Shown here piece by piece: positions 23,401 through 35,600 of a stretch of DNA of 60,000 nucleotides. The notes under the pieces are model-generated. The model was not told where the DNA came from. It worked only from the letters and a program-made list of their open reading frames with translations, and made no database searches. This DNA is from Nematostella vectensis. Lineage: Eukaryota; Cnidaria; Anthozoa; Actiniaria; Edwardsiidae. Location of the stretch: assembly GCF_932526225.1 (NCBI RefSeq), contig NC_064039.1, positions 10,808,139 through 10,868,138 of the forward strand. Reading direction: 5' to 3'. Both the position numbers and the translations under genes were made by a program. Every line of letters begins with the position of its first letter. Position 1 is the first letter of the stretch.

Positions 23401-26400
23401 AGGTGGCGAAAGCCCTGCGCGTGGTAATAAAGAGGAGAAATCAGGTCCCGATCAGAATCACAGGCAAATATTCAGAAATTATCATCGGTAGCATAGTACA
23501 CCTGAACTTCGTCGGAGGGTTGGCTCATGAGTTTTTTTAGCGTAGGGAGACTCGAGGCGTACAATCTAGAAAAGTATAAGCACACATCAGGTACTGAAAA
23601 TCGAGGTAAGCATCCGGCGACCACATTACGCTGTGATGCTGCTTTGTCTTTTTGATACTCCCGCTTGGCGTGAGAGGTGCTACTTACGTGGTGACTTCGC
23701 CTTTTGGGTACTCAGACCCGTATCTGCCGGCTCTGCCTGCTATCTGCTTGACGTGAGATGCGGTAAGTTGTGTGACAGACTGGCCATCAAACTTCTCCAT
23801 CGCGTGGAAGATGATACGCTTGATATTTCTGAGAAAAAAAAATCAGATTTCATTCTAACGTCGCTTTCCCTGCGTCCTTATAAATATAGAAAGAAGTCGT
23901 TAAAGGAATCGTTACATTCAGTTAACGACCTTTAAACAATCGGACAACATACAGTGTAAGTGAAAAAAAAAATAGAAGAAGAAAGAAAGAGGATTAACAG
24001 AAAGATATAGGACGGGTAGGAAGGGTGCAAAAAGGGGAGAGTTGGAGAGAGCAAGAAGAACTGGAAGGAAAGATGGATGGGTGGGGAGGCCTAGGTGAGA
24101 AGTGGGCACAACCGACACCACTGAAATGCAGCTCTTACAAGTTGAGGCCCATGCCTATTGCATCTGAAGCGATAAGAATCTTGTGCTCATCGTCGGGGTT
24201 GTTGAATTTGGCCGCTTGCTCTACTCTAGTGGCTGAAAAAAAGAACAAATACTTTTAGCAAGACTAATGCGATGAGAGGGGTTTAGCACCTCTCGGCTTG
24301 CCTGTGTTATCGAGGCCTTGCCAGACCGCTTCAATGGAGCAGACGATAGATCTCGGACGTTAGATAACTATAGCCAAGTTTTTGATTATTAAAATACCGG
24401 CTTGGTACCAAGCAATGGATATCGTTTCAGAGATTTCCGTTGTGGATTTTAGCGCATTCAGCATCGATTGTCCGATTCGCAGCACCGACAGCCAAGCGGT
24501 ACAAGAGCTGGCGAAGAATGTCATCCATGTTTTCAGTACCATGGGATTCGTGTACCTCACGAACCACGGCATCCCACAGATCCAGGTATTGTTAATATTA
24601 TGTAGATAAGGAGAGAATCATAGCAGATACGATTTGAGGATAAATAATGGAGTAACTCTATACAACAATGGAGTAACTCTATACTTGCACACTTGACCAC
24701 TTGACAGCTGTGTTGTCAGCGGTCAAGAGGCGGGATAACACTTGAATTTTGCGTCGAAAAGGTCTCTAATTACTATGACAACAAACGACTAAATCCCAGT
24801 TCTACTACTCCACGCGTTTCCCTGTAAACCTGTATCCGAACAAGCTAATCATTCAGAATTACCCTAATATTCGTGTTTCTTGAGCATTGGATATAGCCCC
24901 TGAATAAGTCTTATCAAAGACGAAAATCTGGCATAGTCGAGTACCTATCTTTTTGGTGAGCCCCGCCCAAGCAAGCTAACCCAAATAGTCGTGCGTGTTA
25001 CCAAGGGCATTGAATATAACCCCTAAAGAAGTCTTATCAAAGACTACCAGTTCTTGGTGAACCACGCCCAAGCAAGCTAAGTATAGTATTTTCGATTCAA
25101 TCGTTCAATACGAACGATACGCACTTGAGGCCATGGAAGAGTTCTTTACGTTAGACTAACAAGGCGAAATACTCAAGCAAGGTCGAGAAAACCCATCGAT
25201 CAAACGGGTGGGACGCTTTCTTAGTATTACTGATAGAGGACGGTATAGGATGACTGGAGGTACGGCTTTTTTAGTATTAATGATACAGGACGGCATAGGA
25301 AGACTAGAGGTACGGCTTTCTTAGTAATACTGATAGAGGACGGTATAGGAAGACTGGAGGTATGGTTTCTTAGTATTACTGATAGAGGACGGTGTAGGAA
25401 GACTGGAGGTACGGCTTTCTTAGTATTACTGATAGAGGACGGTGTAGGAAGACTGGAGGTATGGTTTCTTAGTATTACTGATAGAGGACGGTGTAGGAAG
25501 ACTGGAGGTATGGTTTCTTAGTATTACTGATAGAGGACGGTGTAGGATGACTGGAAGTATGGCTTTCTTAGTATTACTGAAAGAGGACGGTGTAGGAAGA
25601 CTGGAGGTACGGCTTTCTTAGTATTACTGATAGAGGACAGCATAGGAAGACTGCGTCACCTTTCTACAATATTTGTATCTTTGAAATTCATCACAACTAA
25701 ACATTTTGCATTTCTCGGTAATCAGGGGGTGGTTGTTAAGGGTTGGACCTATAGTTTATAACAATGTTTGGACGTATTCTCCAGGTAATCCTAACTCAAA
25801 GTCTCATGGTTTCGATGCATACTCCAAAGGTGCAAACTCTAGAGGGTGGATATGTACAAGTCACGCCCATCAGGGGAAAGGTTATAGTCAACATTGGAGA
25901 CTTGATGCAGATGTGGACATCAGATTGGCTCAAGTCAAACGTAAGTCACGTGATACGCTTCGACAAAGTCGAACGCAAGTCACATGATAAACCAGACAGA
26001 CCAAAGTCAAACACAAGTCACGCGATAAGCCTCAGACAGACCCAAGTCAAACGTAAGTCACGTGATACGCCTCGACAAAGTCAAACGCAAGTCACATGAT
26101 AAACCACAGACAGACCAAGTCAAACGTAAGTCACGCGATAAGCCTCAGACAGACCCAAGTCAAACGTAAGTCACGCGATAAACCTAACAAGTCTTAAATA
26201 CATCCTCAGACAAGCAAAAAAAAAAAAAACTACAAAAACCATAACAACCAGGCTCCCACCTTCAGCATTCGCAAATGAGTCATTGAGGGATGTAAGAAAT
26301 TTGTAAGCTTGCTTGTATATATACAATATATATATATATACAATAACCGATATACAATATATATATATATACAATAACCGATATACAATAACAACTGACA

Positions 26401-29400
26401 AGCCAAGCACTATAGAACCATGTTCAGTGAGAAACAGCACATTTTTATCAATCGGCCTGTGAGTCTAGAAAGTTTGCCTCAAACATTTCCCGGATTTATA
26501 TCAGTAGAACTTTCGGTCAGTTGACCATTTTGTTTTGTTACTAACCTGGAGGAAGACCACCGTAGACAATAGCACATTTTGTTACTTTTGCCTTCTCTAT
26601 TCGCTGACGCAGTTTGAACAGCTCACGTTGAGAAAATGCAACAATGCAATCACCAGGGCGGACTTGGTGCAGTTGACCACCTGTGTGTGAACATAGACAA
26701 CACGAAAATTATATTCAAAACACTGAACCTTTTGGATAGCTCAAATATGTCAGCCGCATTTAATTGAGTGAAAAATGTTTTGAATTGTTGTTCGATACTT
26801 TGTTAAGGGAGAGAGTGTATATCCTCTGCTAGCAGGGTAAGCCACAACTCGTGAATGCAAATGTATTTCCTAGTTATGTTCTTGTGTGCATAAAAGATAT
26901 ACAGGATAGTGAACAAAGCATGAACACATCCAAGATGCTGAGAGTACATAAAAATGTCCTTATACCTTTTTTTTTTCTTTACGATGTCATGACACACCAA
27001 GAACAGTATAATTAATTATTATCATAAAAAGTAAAAAAAAAATAATAATTGGCTCCCTCAGTGGGAATCGAACCCGGTAAGCTGTGGTCATAGACAAGTC
27101 TTCGCACCGCTAGACTAACGTGCCATTACTGAGTTGACCAGTAACTAAAATTATTTTTATTGGTAACGGTCCTTTACCTTATGTTTCTCGGACTTAAAAG
27201 TCGCAGTTTTACTTGTCGCTCTTCCAGCACAAATTCAAACAAACAACGCGAAAACCCAGAGACGCGAATCGGCAAGTACTAAAAGAAGAAAGCCTTGCTA
27301 GCATTTTACTTGTTTTGTTTGCCAAATTGAATTGGACTGAACCGTAGAAGATAGATTGACGTCGGTGACGAAGGCGCATGCGCACGCTCAACCCACATAG
27401 AAGACTTTTCTGAAAATACTAGCTTATATATTTTTTACGGCTATACAAACAAATGACCGTAGCGGTCACAGGTCGATGCCAAAGCCATTTTATGGTAGTA
27501 AGCTTTAACCGGAAGTTGAACACCGGAAGTTTACAGGATGACCTAAGGACTGCTGTGTTGCAAAAGCACAGAAAGACCATAAAAAGTTTACGGATTAGTG
27601 ATCCAATGATGGAGGGACATCGGAGTCCCCACAATAACTTGTACATGCTTCGCATTCCCGAGTTAAAAAGTGAAGGGAAATGGTAATCACACTCTTACCT
27701 TCTACTCTTACTACTAAACACGTTGCTTTTTTGGTTCATTTTCAAAGCATGCAACAAGGACAGGTCACGGCTTTGAACAATTTGCGTCACGACAATTCAC
27801 TTTGAGTGTCACGACAGGTTTAGTTCACAATATCGCACTTTGCGTCTAAAAACATCGCACTTTGTGTCTTTAAAAACTCATCATTTTGCCTTTGCTTAAA
27901 ACATTTCAGTATATCGTTCACGGCATTCAACTTTGTGCTTAATATAACATAGCACTATTTGTCTATTGCATAAAATATTTGACTTTGTGCTTTATAACAT
28001 GGGACTTTGTGTCTTAAAAAATCTCGCGATTTGCTGATGAGTTCTTTAAGACACAAAGTGCGATGTTTTTAGACACAAAGTGCGATATTGTGAACTAAAC
28101 CTGCGATGTTTTAAGCGATAATCAAATAGTGCTTTGTCGTGACACTCAAAGTGAGTTGTCGTGACGCAAATTGTTCAAAGTCGTGACCGAAAGGTGAGAT
28201 GTTGTTAACGAAAACCTTGGTTGGCCCTCATGGGCTTCCGTAGTTACCATTACCATAAATAGCAAGTGGTAAACGTTTAGTATTCAAGATGAATAGGTGG
28301 AACAGAAGAGTACTACAGCGTGCCAGAAGATATCACGTTTTAATATACATATATCAATATGTTGACGCTTGATAAGACTAGTGAAAATTAAATGGTGTAT
28401 TCTACTAAATTCTATTATATATAATGTGATATGTACCTAAACTGTACGGCAGCACTTGAAGCTGGCTAAGTCTGTCGTAGTGAAAGACCTAGAAATAAGG
28501 AAAATGGGTGAACGTATGTCAAAGACACTAGAGTACACCCAATATAATGGTCAGCAATACTATGAGTTAGGCAAAACTCAACTTCTTTTATTACTAATTC
28601 TTGGGTGCCCTTAAAACAAGTGACCACTTGCTTTTTTGTTTAACACATCAATCATACAGTATGAAGATCCTCTTGCATGCTTGACATACAATTTGGTTGG
28701 AAAACACTGGGTGGAGAAAATCTGCACTTACCTCAAATTCATCACCGCAGGTCTTAGCAAGTCTCTTTATCAGCCCAACAGCTGTGTCTTCTCCACACAC
28801 GTGGACCTCATCACTAACAACACCTGGACCAACAACAACAACAAAAAAAACATAATTGGCTCAGTGTAGAGTGATTTTCATTAACATGTGAGCTACACTT
28901 AAGCGTATTACACTTCAATGCCATGTAATTCCATTGTGTTTTCCTGACTATTACACTTTGACTATCACACTATGTTCACGGGTAAATGAAAACCACTCTA
29001 AAACATTTTCTTCAGTAGCCTATTTTTCTACTTCGTATATGTATTCGGAGCATAGCTTCTTTTATACTCGTTTATTAGTCCTCTCATAGCCTTAAAAGCT
29101 AAAATACAGGATTCCAATAACAAATAATATAATAAATAATGATTAACTGGTACAATATAATAAATACAGTCGTTTGACAAAAGGTTGTCATCAACCGGCT
29201 TTGCGACTCGCTACACCGTCTAAGTTATGCAGTGGCTAATATATGCAGCTAAGCGCTTCAGTGGTTTTTACCCATGCTTACATGCGGGCTTGTCGCGTAG
29301 TCGCAAAGCCGGTTGATGACAACCTTTAGTCAAACGACTGTATAAAAGGTAGCACGGTATATCAGATAGTCAAGGCCAGCGCGTGTTTGTTATGACAAAA

Positions 29401-32400
29401 TTGCCAAATCTATTGGTCGCAAAGGGTTTGATGTGACAGCCAACGCGCGTTCTTATGTGGTATCTATGGGTATGAGCCTCTATGCGGTCTTGCACAAGCC
29501 GGTACACTCAGTTTTGTGGCGTCAAACAAGAGATAAACCTGCAGCAGGCATCAGACCAGAGTGAAGTTAGTTCCTTATTCGCAGTTCCTTTTTCGTCTGT
29601 TTCCTTATTCGCTCAGTTCCTTATTCAAATCCGGGGGGGTACTTACATGATACCTTTTAATTCGAGTTGAAACAGTATTTAGGCATAACAGTTTATTCAG
29701 AACAAGTCCAACAGCATTTTCGTCGGGTAAATTTCGATGCTTTAACGTGCTCGCTGCTAAGCGGAGCTGTGAACATGAGACTCTATCTGCTACAAAAGGT
29801 CAAATTACGAAATGCGTGCAATCGCTTTCACAAATGAATCTAGCAAAAGAGAGGAAATCTACCTCTCATCTAATAAATGTATTTGTATCTTGGGCTTTAT
29901 TTCCAAACGCATTAATATATTTAGAGGAGAAATATTCACGCTTTACTTGACTACGTACGCGTGTAGAAGGAATTTGACCTTGCTAACAAAACCACAATTT
30001 GACAGATAGTGCTTGTTGTCAATTAACACCTTGGCTACTACATAAGGCTCTGACAAAACAAATAGATTAGTGCAGTGACACGAATAGGGAACTGCTCCTT
30101 ATTCAAGTTAGTTTTCGCGAATAAGGAAATGGAATCTCCCAACGTCCGATTTCGTTTTACGACTTTATCCGAATAAGGAATAGACTATGAAGAGGGTTGT
30201 CAGTGTTTGCTCATCATTTCTCAATAAAGGACATGAAATTTCATAACGCCCGATTTCGCTTTAACGACTCCTTTCGAAAGAGTTCTCGAAAAAGGAAATG
30301 GTATTTCATAACTCCCTATCTCGTTTTAACTACTTATCCGAATAAGGAATAGACTAAAAAGAGGGTCGTTTATGTTTTCTAAACATTTCTCGAATAAGGA
30401 AATGGTATTTCATAGCGCCTGATTTCGTTTTACCTACTTATCCGAATAAGGAATAGACTAAAGAGAGGGTCGTTTGTGTTTTCTAAACATTTCTCGAATA
30501 AGGAAATGGAATTTCATAACGCCCGATCTCGTTTTACGACTTATCCGAATAAGGAATAGACTAAAGAGAGGGTTCTTTAGTATTTTCTAACCATTTTTTG
30601 AATAAGGAAATGGTATTTCATAACGCCTGATTTCGTTTTAACTACTTATCCGAATAAGGAATAAACTAAAGAGAGGGTTCTTTAGTATTTTCTAAACATT
30701 TCTCGAAAAAGGAAATGGTATTTCATAACGCCTGATTTCTTTTTAAATATCTATTCGAATAAGGAATCTACTTTAAAGAGGATTGTTAGTATTTTCTCAC
30801 AATTTGTTTAGAGGAGTATATTCGCGCTTTACTGGACTACGTACGTATGTCGTGTGAATTTGACCTTATTCGAGAAATGTTAAGAAAATACTAAAGAACC
30901 CTCTCTTTAGTCTATTCCTTATTCGGATAAGTAGGTAAAACGAAATCAGGCGTTATGAAATACCATTTCCTTTTTCGAGAAATGTTTAGAAAATATAAAA
31001 AAACCCGCTTTTTAGTCTATTCCTTATTCGGATAAGTAGTTAAAACTAGATCGGGAGTTATGGAAAACCATTTCCTTTTTCGAGAACTCTTTCGAAAGGA
31101 GTAGTTAAAGCGAAATCGGGAGTTATAAAATTTCCTTTCCTTTATTGAGAAATGATGAGCAAACACTGACAATCCTCTTCATAGTTTATTCCTTATTCGG
31201 ATAAGTAGTTAAAACGAAATCAGGCGTTATGAAATACCATTTCCTTATTCGAGAAATGTTTAGAAAGTACTAAAGAACCCTCTCTTTAGTCTATTCCTTA
31301 TTCGGATAAGTAGTTAAAACGAAATCAGGCGTTATGAAATACCATTTCCATATTCGAGAAATGTTTAGAAAGTACTAAAGAACCCTCTCTTTAGTCTATT
31401 CCTTATTCGGATAAGTAGGTAAAACGAAATCAGGCGTTATGAAATACCATTTCCTTTTTCGAGAAATGTTTAAAAAACACTAACGACCCTCTTTTTAGTC
31501 TATTCCTTATTCGGATAAGTAGTTAAAACGAGATAGGGAGTTATGAAATACCATTTCCTTTTTCGAGAACTCTTTAGAAAGGAGTCGTAAAAGCGAATCG
31601 GGAGTTATGAAATTTCATTTCCTTTATTGAGAAATGATGAGCAAACACTGACAACCCTCTTCATAGTATTCCTTATTCGGATAAAGTCGTAAAACGAAAT
31701 CGGACGTTGGGAGATTCCATTTCCTTATTCGCGAAAACTAACTTGAATAAGGAGCAGTTCCCTATTCGTGTCACTGCACTAATCTATTTGTTTTGTCAGA
31801 GCCTTATGTAGTAGCCAAGGTGTTAATTGACAACAAGCACTATCTGTCAAATTGTGGTTTTGTTAGCAAGGTCAAATTCCTTCTACACGCGTACGTAGTC
31901 AAGTAAAGCGTGAATATTTCTCCTCTAAATATATTAATGCGTTTGGAAATAAAGCCCAAGATACAAATACATTTATTAGATGAGAGGTAGATTTCCTCTC
32001 TTTTGCTAGATTCATTTGTGAAAGCGATTGCACGCATAGCGTAATTTGACCTTTTGTAGCAGATAGAGTCTCATGTTCACAGCTCCGCTTAGCAGCGAGC
32101 ACGTTAAAGCATCGAAATTTACCCGACGAAAATGCTGTTGGACTTGTTCTGAATAAACTGTTATGCCTAAATACTGTTTCAACTCGAATTAAAAGGTATC
32201 ATGTAAGTACCCCCCCGGATTTGAATAAGGAACTGAGCGAATAAGGAAACAGACGAAAAAGGAACTGCGAATAAGGAAACTTCACTCTAGTCAGGCATCA
32301 GTCCGACGATCTTCAAGGGTGGCTAGGTTTGCATGCCCTAGTTAGAGCCTCGTTGTAATCCATGCCCGGATAGATCATGGCGAGGGCGCGTCTCTGGTAG

Positions 32401-32622
32401 CGTGTTGTTCTTTATAAGGCTACACTATGTATGCTTAGATTTAACAGTTCACAAAGTAAGTTTAAAAGAGGCATGCCGCAGGCATTGTGACAAAAACAAC
32501 ACGGGCCCCGAGGGGAAGCATAATGAATGCTGTGTTTTGCTCACCGAGAAATGCCCTGGTCCAGGCCCAGCCTCTCTCGACATCCCGCATCATCTGAATT
32601 TCATCAATCACCACACAATCAT
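20401..32622 (-). CDS. SUPV3L1: SUPV3L1 exons 7-18 (motif II to C-terminus)
   Basis: Exon 7 has [20 protein letters not shown], the Walker B/DExH segment. Exons 8-10 hold VHVCGE and GDCIVAFS (start of the second RecA domain) with IVYGGLPP. Exon 11 has [15 protein letters not shown] (motif V). Exon 12 has RIIFHAMEK and [11 protein letters not shown] (motif VI, arginine finger). Exons 13-18 encode the C-terminal helical domain, with [26 protein letters not shown] and [14 protein letters not shown] as matches to SUV3. Introns here carry the foldback element, MITEs, the nested oxygenase remnant and three splice-site-bearing minisatellites. The segment between motifs V and VI is a few residues shorter than in human. 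Confidence 0.94.
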
Positions 32623-35600
32623 CTGTGATAAGCACACATCTTTAATGGATAGACAGGCAGATAGATAGGGCATTACTTTGTCAGGGGTGAGATGTTGTAC
32701 AAGGTGGGGTGTTGGATGTAATGTACAGTAGCGGGTCGTAATGTACAGTAGCCGCTTTTAGTTTCGGTCACGCAACATTTTCCTCATGTAATGAGAGAAA
32801 GTAGCGAGTGTCAGTTTAAATTGTGTTTCTTGAATGTAGCTTGGGGTTGTCATTGTAATGTGTGGTGTGAAGTACTCTCCTCAAGTGTTGGTAAAGGTGT
32901 GTTGTTGGTGTACAACCAGACAATGCTGTTTTAAGGTGTGGCATAGGGTGTACCGGTCAAAAGTGTTGGTATAAGCAGGCCTTCTGATAATTCGCAGAAA
33001 AAAATAGCAAAAATCGCTAGAAATTTCTAAGGTTCATTTTGTCAAATATATATTTTTATTGCTTTCCTTCGCATACCAAAAAGGCGTGATTCGCCTGGAA
33101 TTTGAGGAAAAATATACTATATCGCAGGAAAAACTGCAGAATATTACATCTTACCCTTTTTGGGTGAGCAACAATGTTCCAAGGTGTTTATTGATTATCG
33201 TCGACGTGCAGTGTTCCTTTTGGGTAACTTTGCAGACGATCAACAGATCAGGTGCTTTCACATTCAGAGCAGTATTGCTCTCTATTTGGTCAGAAATTTC
33301 TCCAAGAAACTTTAAAGCCAAACATAAATTCTACATAATATGGTATGGTATCGGATGCACTAAAGTGTGGTATTGGGTGTACTCTAGTGTTGGTATAAGG
33401 TGTGGTGTTGGGTGCACTCTAATGTTGGTATAAGGTGTGGTGTTGGGTGCACTCTAGCGTTGGTATAAGGTGTGGTGTCGATGTACTCTAGTGTAGGTAT
33501 AAGGCGTGGAGTTGGGTGTACTCTAGTGTTGGAATAAGGTGTGGTGTTGGGTGCACTCTAGTGTTGGTATAACGTGTGGTATTGGGTGTACTCTAGTGGT
33601 GGTATAAGGTGTGGTGTCGGGTGTACTCTAGTGTGGTATAAGGTGTGGTATTGGGTGTACTCTAATGTTGGTATAAGGTGTGGTATTGGGTGTACTCTAG
33701 TGGTGGTATAAGGTGTGGTATTGGGTTTACTCTAGTGTTGGTATAAGATGTAGTGTTGGGTGCACTCTAGTGTTGGTATAAGGTGTGGTGTTGGGTGCAC
33801 TCTAGTGTTGGTATAAGGTGTGGTATTGGGTGTACTTTAGTGTTGGTATAAGGTGTGGTGTTGGGTGCACTCTAGTATTGGTATAAGGTGTGGTGTTTGG
33901 GTGCACTCTAGTGTTGGTATAAGGTGTGGTTATGGGTGTACTCTAGTGTTGGTATAAGGTGTGGTGTTTGGGTGTACTCTAGTGTTGGTATAAGGTGTGG
34001 TATTGGGTGTACTCTAGTGTTGGTATAAGGTGTGGTGTTGGGTGTACTCTAATGTTGGTATAAGGTGTGGTATTGGGTGTACTCTAATGTTGGTATAAGG
34101 TGTGGTATTGGGTGTACTCTAGTGGTGGTATAAGGTGTGGTATTGGGTTTACTCTATTGTTGGTATAAGATGTAGTGTTGGGTGCACTCTAGTGTTGGTA
34201 TAAGGTGTGGTATTTGGTGTACTCTAGTGTTGGTATAAGGTGTGGTATTGGGTGTACTCTAGTGTTGGTATAAGGTGTGGTATTGGGTGCACTCTAGTGT
34301 TGGTATAAGGTGTGGTATTGGGTGTACTTTAGTGTTGGTATAAGGTGTGGTATTGGGTGTACTTTAGTGTTGGTATAAGGTGTGGTATTGGGTGTACTTT
34401 AGTGTTGGTATAAGGTGTGGTGTTGGGTGTACTCTAGTGTTGGTATAAGGTGTGGTGTTGGGTGTACTCTAGTGTTGGTATAAGGTGTGGTTATGGGTGT
34501 ACTCTAGTGGTGGTATAAGGTGTGGTGTTGGGTGCACTCTAGTGTTGGTATAAGGTGTGGTGTTGGGTGTACTCTAGTATTGGTATAAGGTGTGGTATTG
34601 GGTGTACTCTAGTGTTGGAATAAGGTGTGGTGTTGGGTGCACTCTAGTGTTGGTATAAGGTGTGGTGTTTGGGTGCACTCTAGTGTTGGTATAAGGTGTG
34701 GTGTTGGGTGCACTCTAGTGTTGGTATAAGGTGTGGTGTTGGGTGCACTCTAGTGTTGGTATAAGGTGTGGTGTTGGGTGCACTCTAGTGTTGGAATAAG
34801 GTGTGGTGTTGGGTGCACTCTAGTGTTGGTATAAGGTGTGGTGTTGGGTGTACTTTAGTGTTGGTATAAGGTGTGGTTATGGGTGCACTCTAGCGGTGGT
34901 ATAAGGTGTGGTGTTTGGGTGTACTCTAGTGTTGGTATAAGGTGTGGTGTTGGGTGTACTCTAGTGTTGGTATAAGGTGTGGTTATGGGTGTACTCTAGT
35001 GTTGGTATAAGGTGTGGTGTTGGGTGTACTATAGTGTTGGTATAAGGTGTGGTTATGGGTGTACTCTAGTGGTGGTATAAGGTGTGGTGTTGGGTGCACT
35101 CTAGTGTTGGTATAAGGTGTGGTGTTGGGTGTACTCTAGTATTGGTATAAGGTGTGGTGTTTGGTGCACTCTAGTATTGGTATAAGATGTGGTGTTGGGT
35201 GTACTCTAGTGTTGGTATAAGGTGTGGTATTGGGTGCACTCTAGTGTTGGTATAAGGTGTGGTGTTGGGTGTACTCTAGTATTGGTATAAGGTGTGGTAT
35301 TGGGTGTACTCTAATGTTGGTATAAGGTGTAGTATTGGGTGTACTCTAGTGTTGGTATAAGGTGTGGTGTTTGGGTGTACTCTAGTGTTGGTATAACGTG
35401 TGGTGTTGGGTGTACTTTAGTGTTGGTATAAGGTGTGGTGTTGGGTGTACTCTAGTGGTACTATAAGGTGTAGTTATGGGTGTACTCTAGTGTTGGTATA
35501 AGGTGTGGTGTTGGGTGCACTCTAGTGTTGGTATAAGGTGTGGTGTTGGGTGTACTTTAGTGTTGGTATAAGGTGTGGTTATGGGTGTACTTTAGTGTTG

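Larger units (their letters stand above)
24415..25940 (+). pseudogene. Nested 2-oxoglutarate/Fe(II) oxygenase remnant
   Basis: Three exon-like pieces of an isopenicillin-N-synthase-type dioxygenase lie on the strand opposite SUPV3L1, inside its exon 10-11 intron. Piece 1 (24415-24585) starts with ATG and encodes an N-terminal DIOX_N motif, [19 protein letters not shown], and ends at CAG/GTATTG. Piece 2 (25082 to about 25195) encodes AMEEFFTL, then, after a one-base frameshift near 25151-25161, [17 protein letters not shown]. Piece 3 (25830-25940) encodes [11 protein letters not shown] and [13 protein letters not shown] and ends at AAC/GTAAGT. Splice phases are all 0. The HxD iron-ligand segment and the last exon with the distal His and RxS are not visible; minisatellites occupy their place. 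I call it a decayed gene. A sequencing error for the frameshift alone would not restore the missing exons. Confidence 0.7.

Noticed and set aside
27052-27125. Functional tRNA gene
   Set aside because: Acceptor, T and anticodon stems have too many mismatches; kept only as a degenerate tRNA-like feature.
27453-27686. 77-codon plus frame as a confirmed nested gene
   Set aside because: Promoter-like motifs lie upstream, but the protein is unrecognised and no second exon is evident, so I report only the regulatory patch.
29747-30009. 65- and 67-codon frames mirrored in both arms of the foldback element
   Set aside because: Their conservation is explained by the near-identity of the arms; the peptides match no transposase I know.
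33059-33433. 124-codon plus frame at the left edge of the array
   Set aside because: Non-ATG start, no known domain, and its end is repeat sequence.
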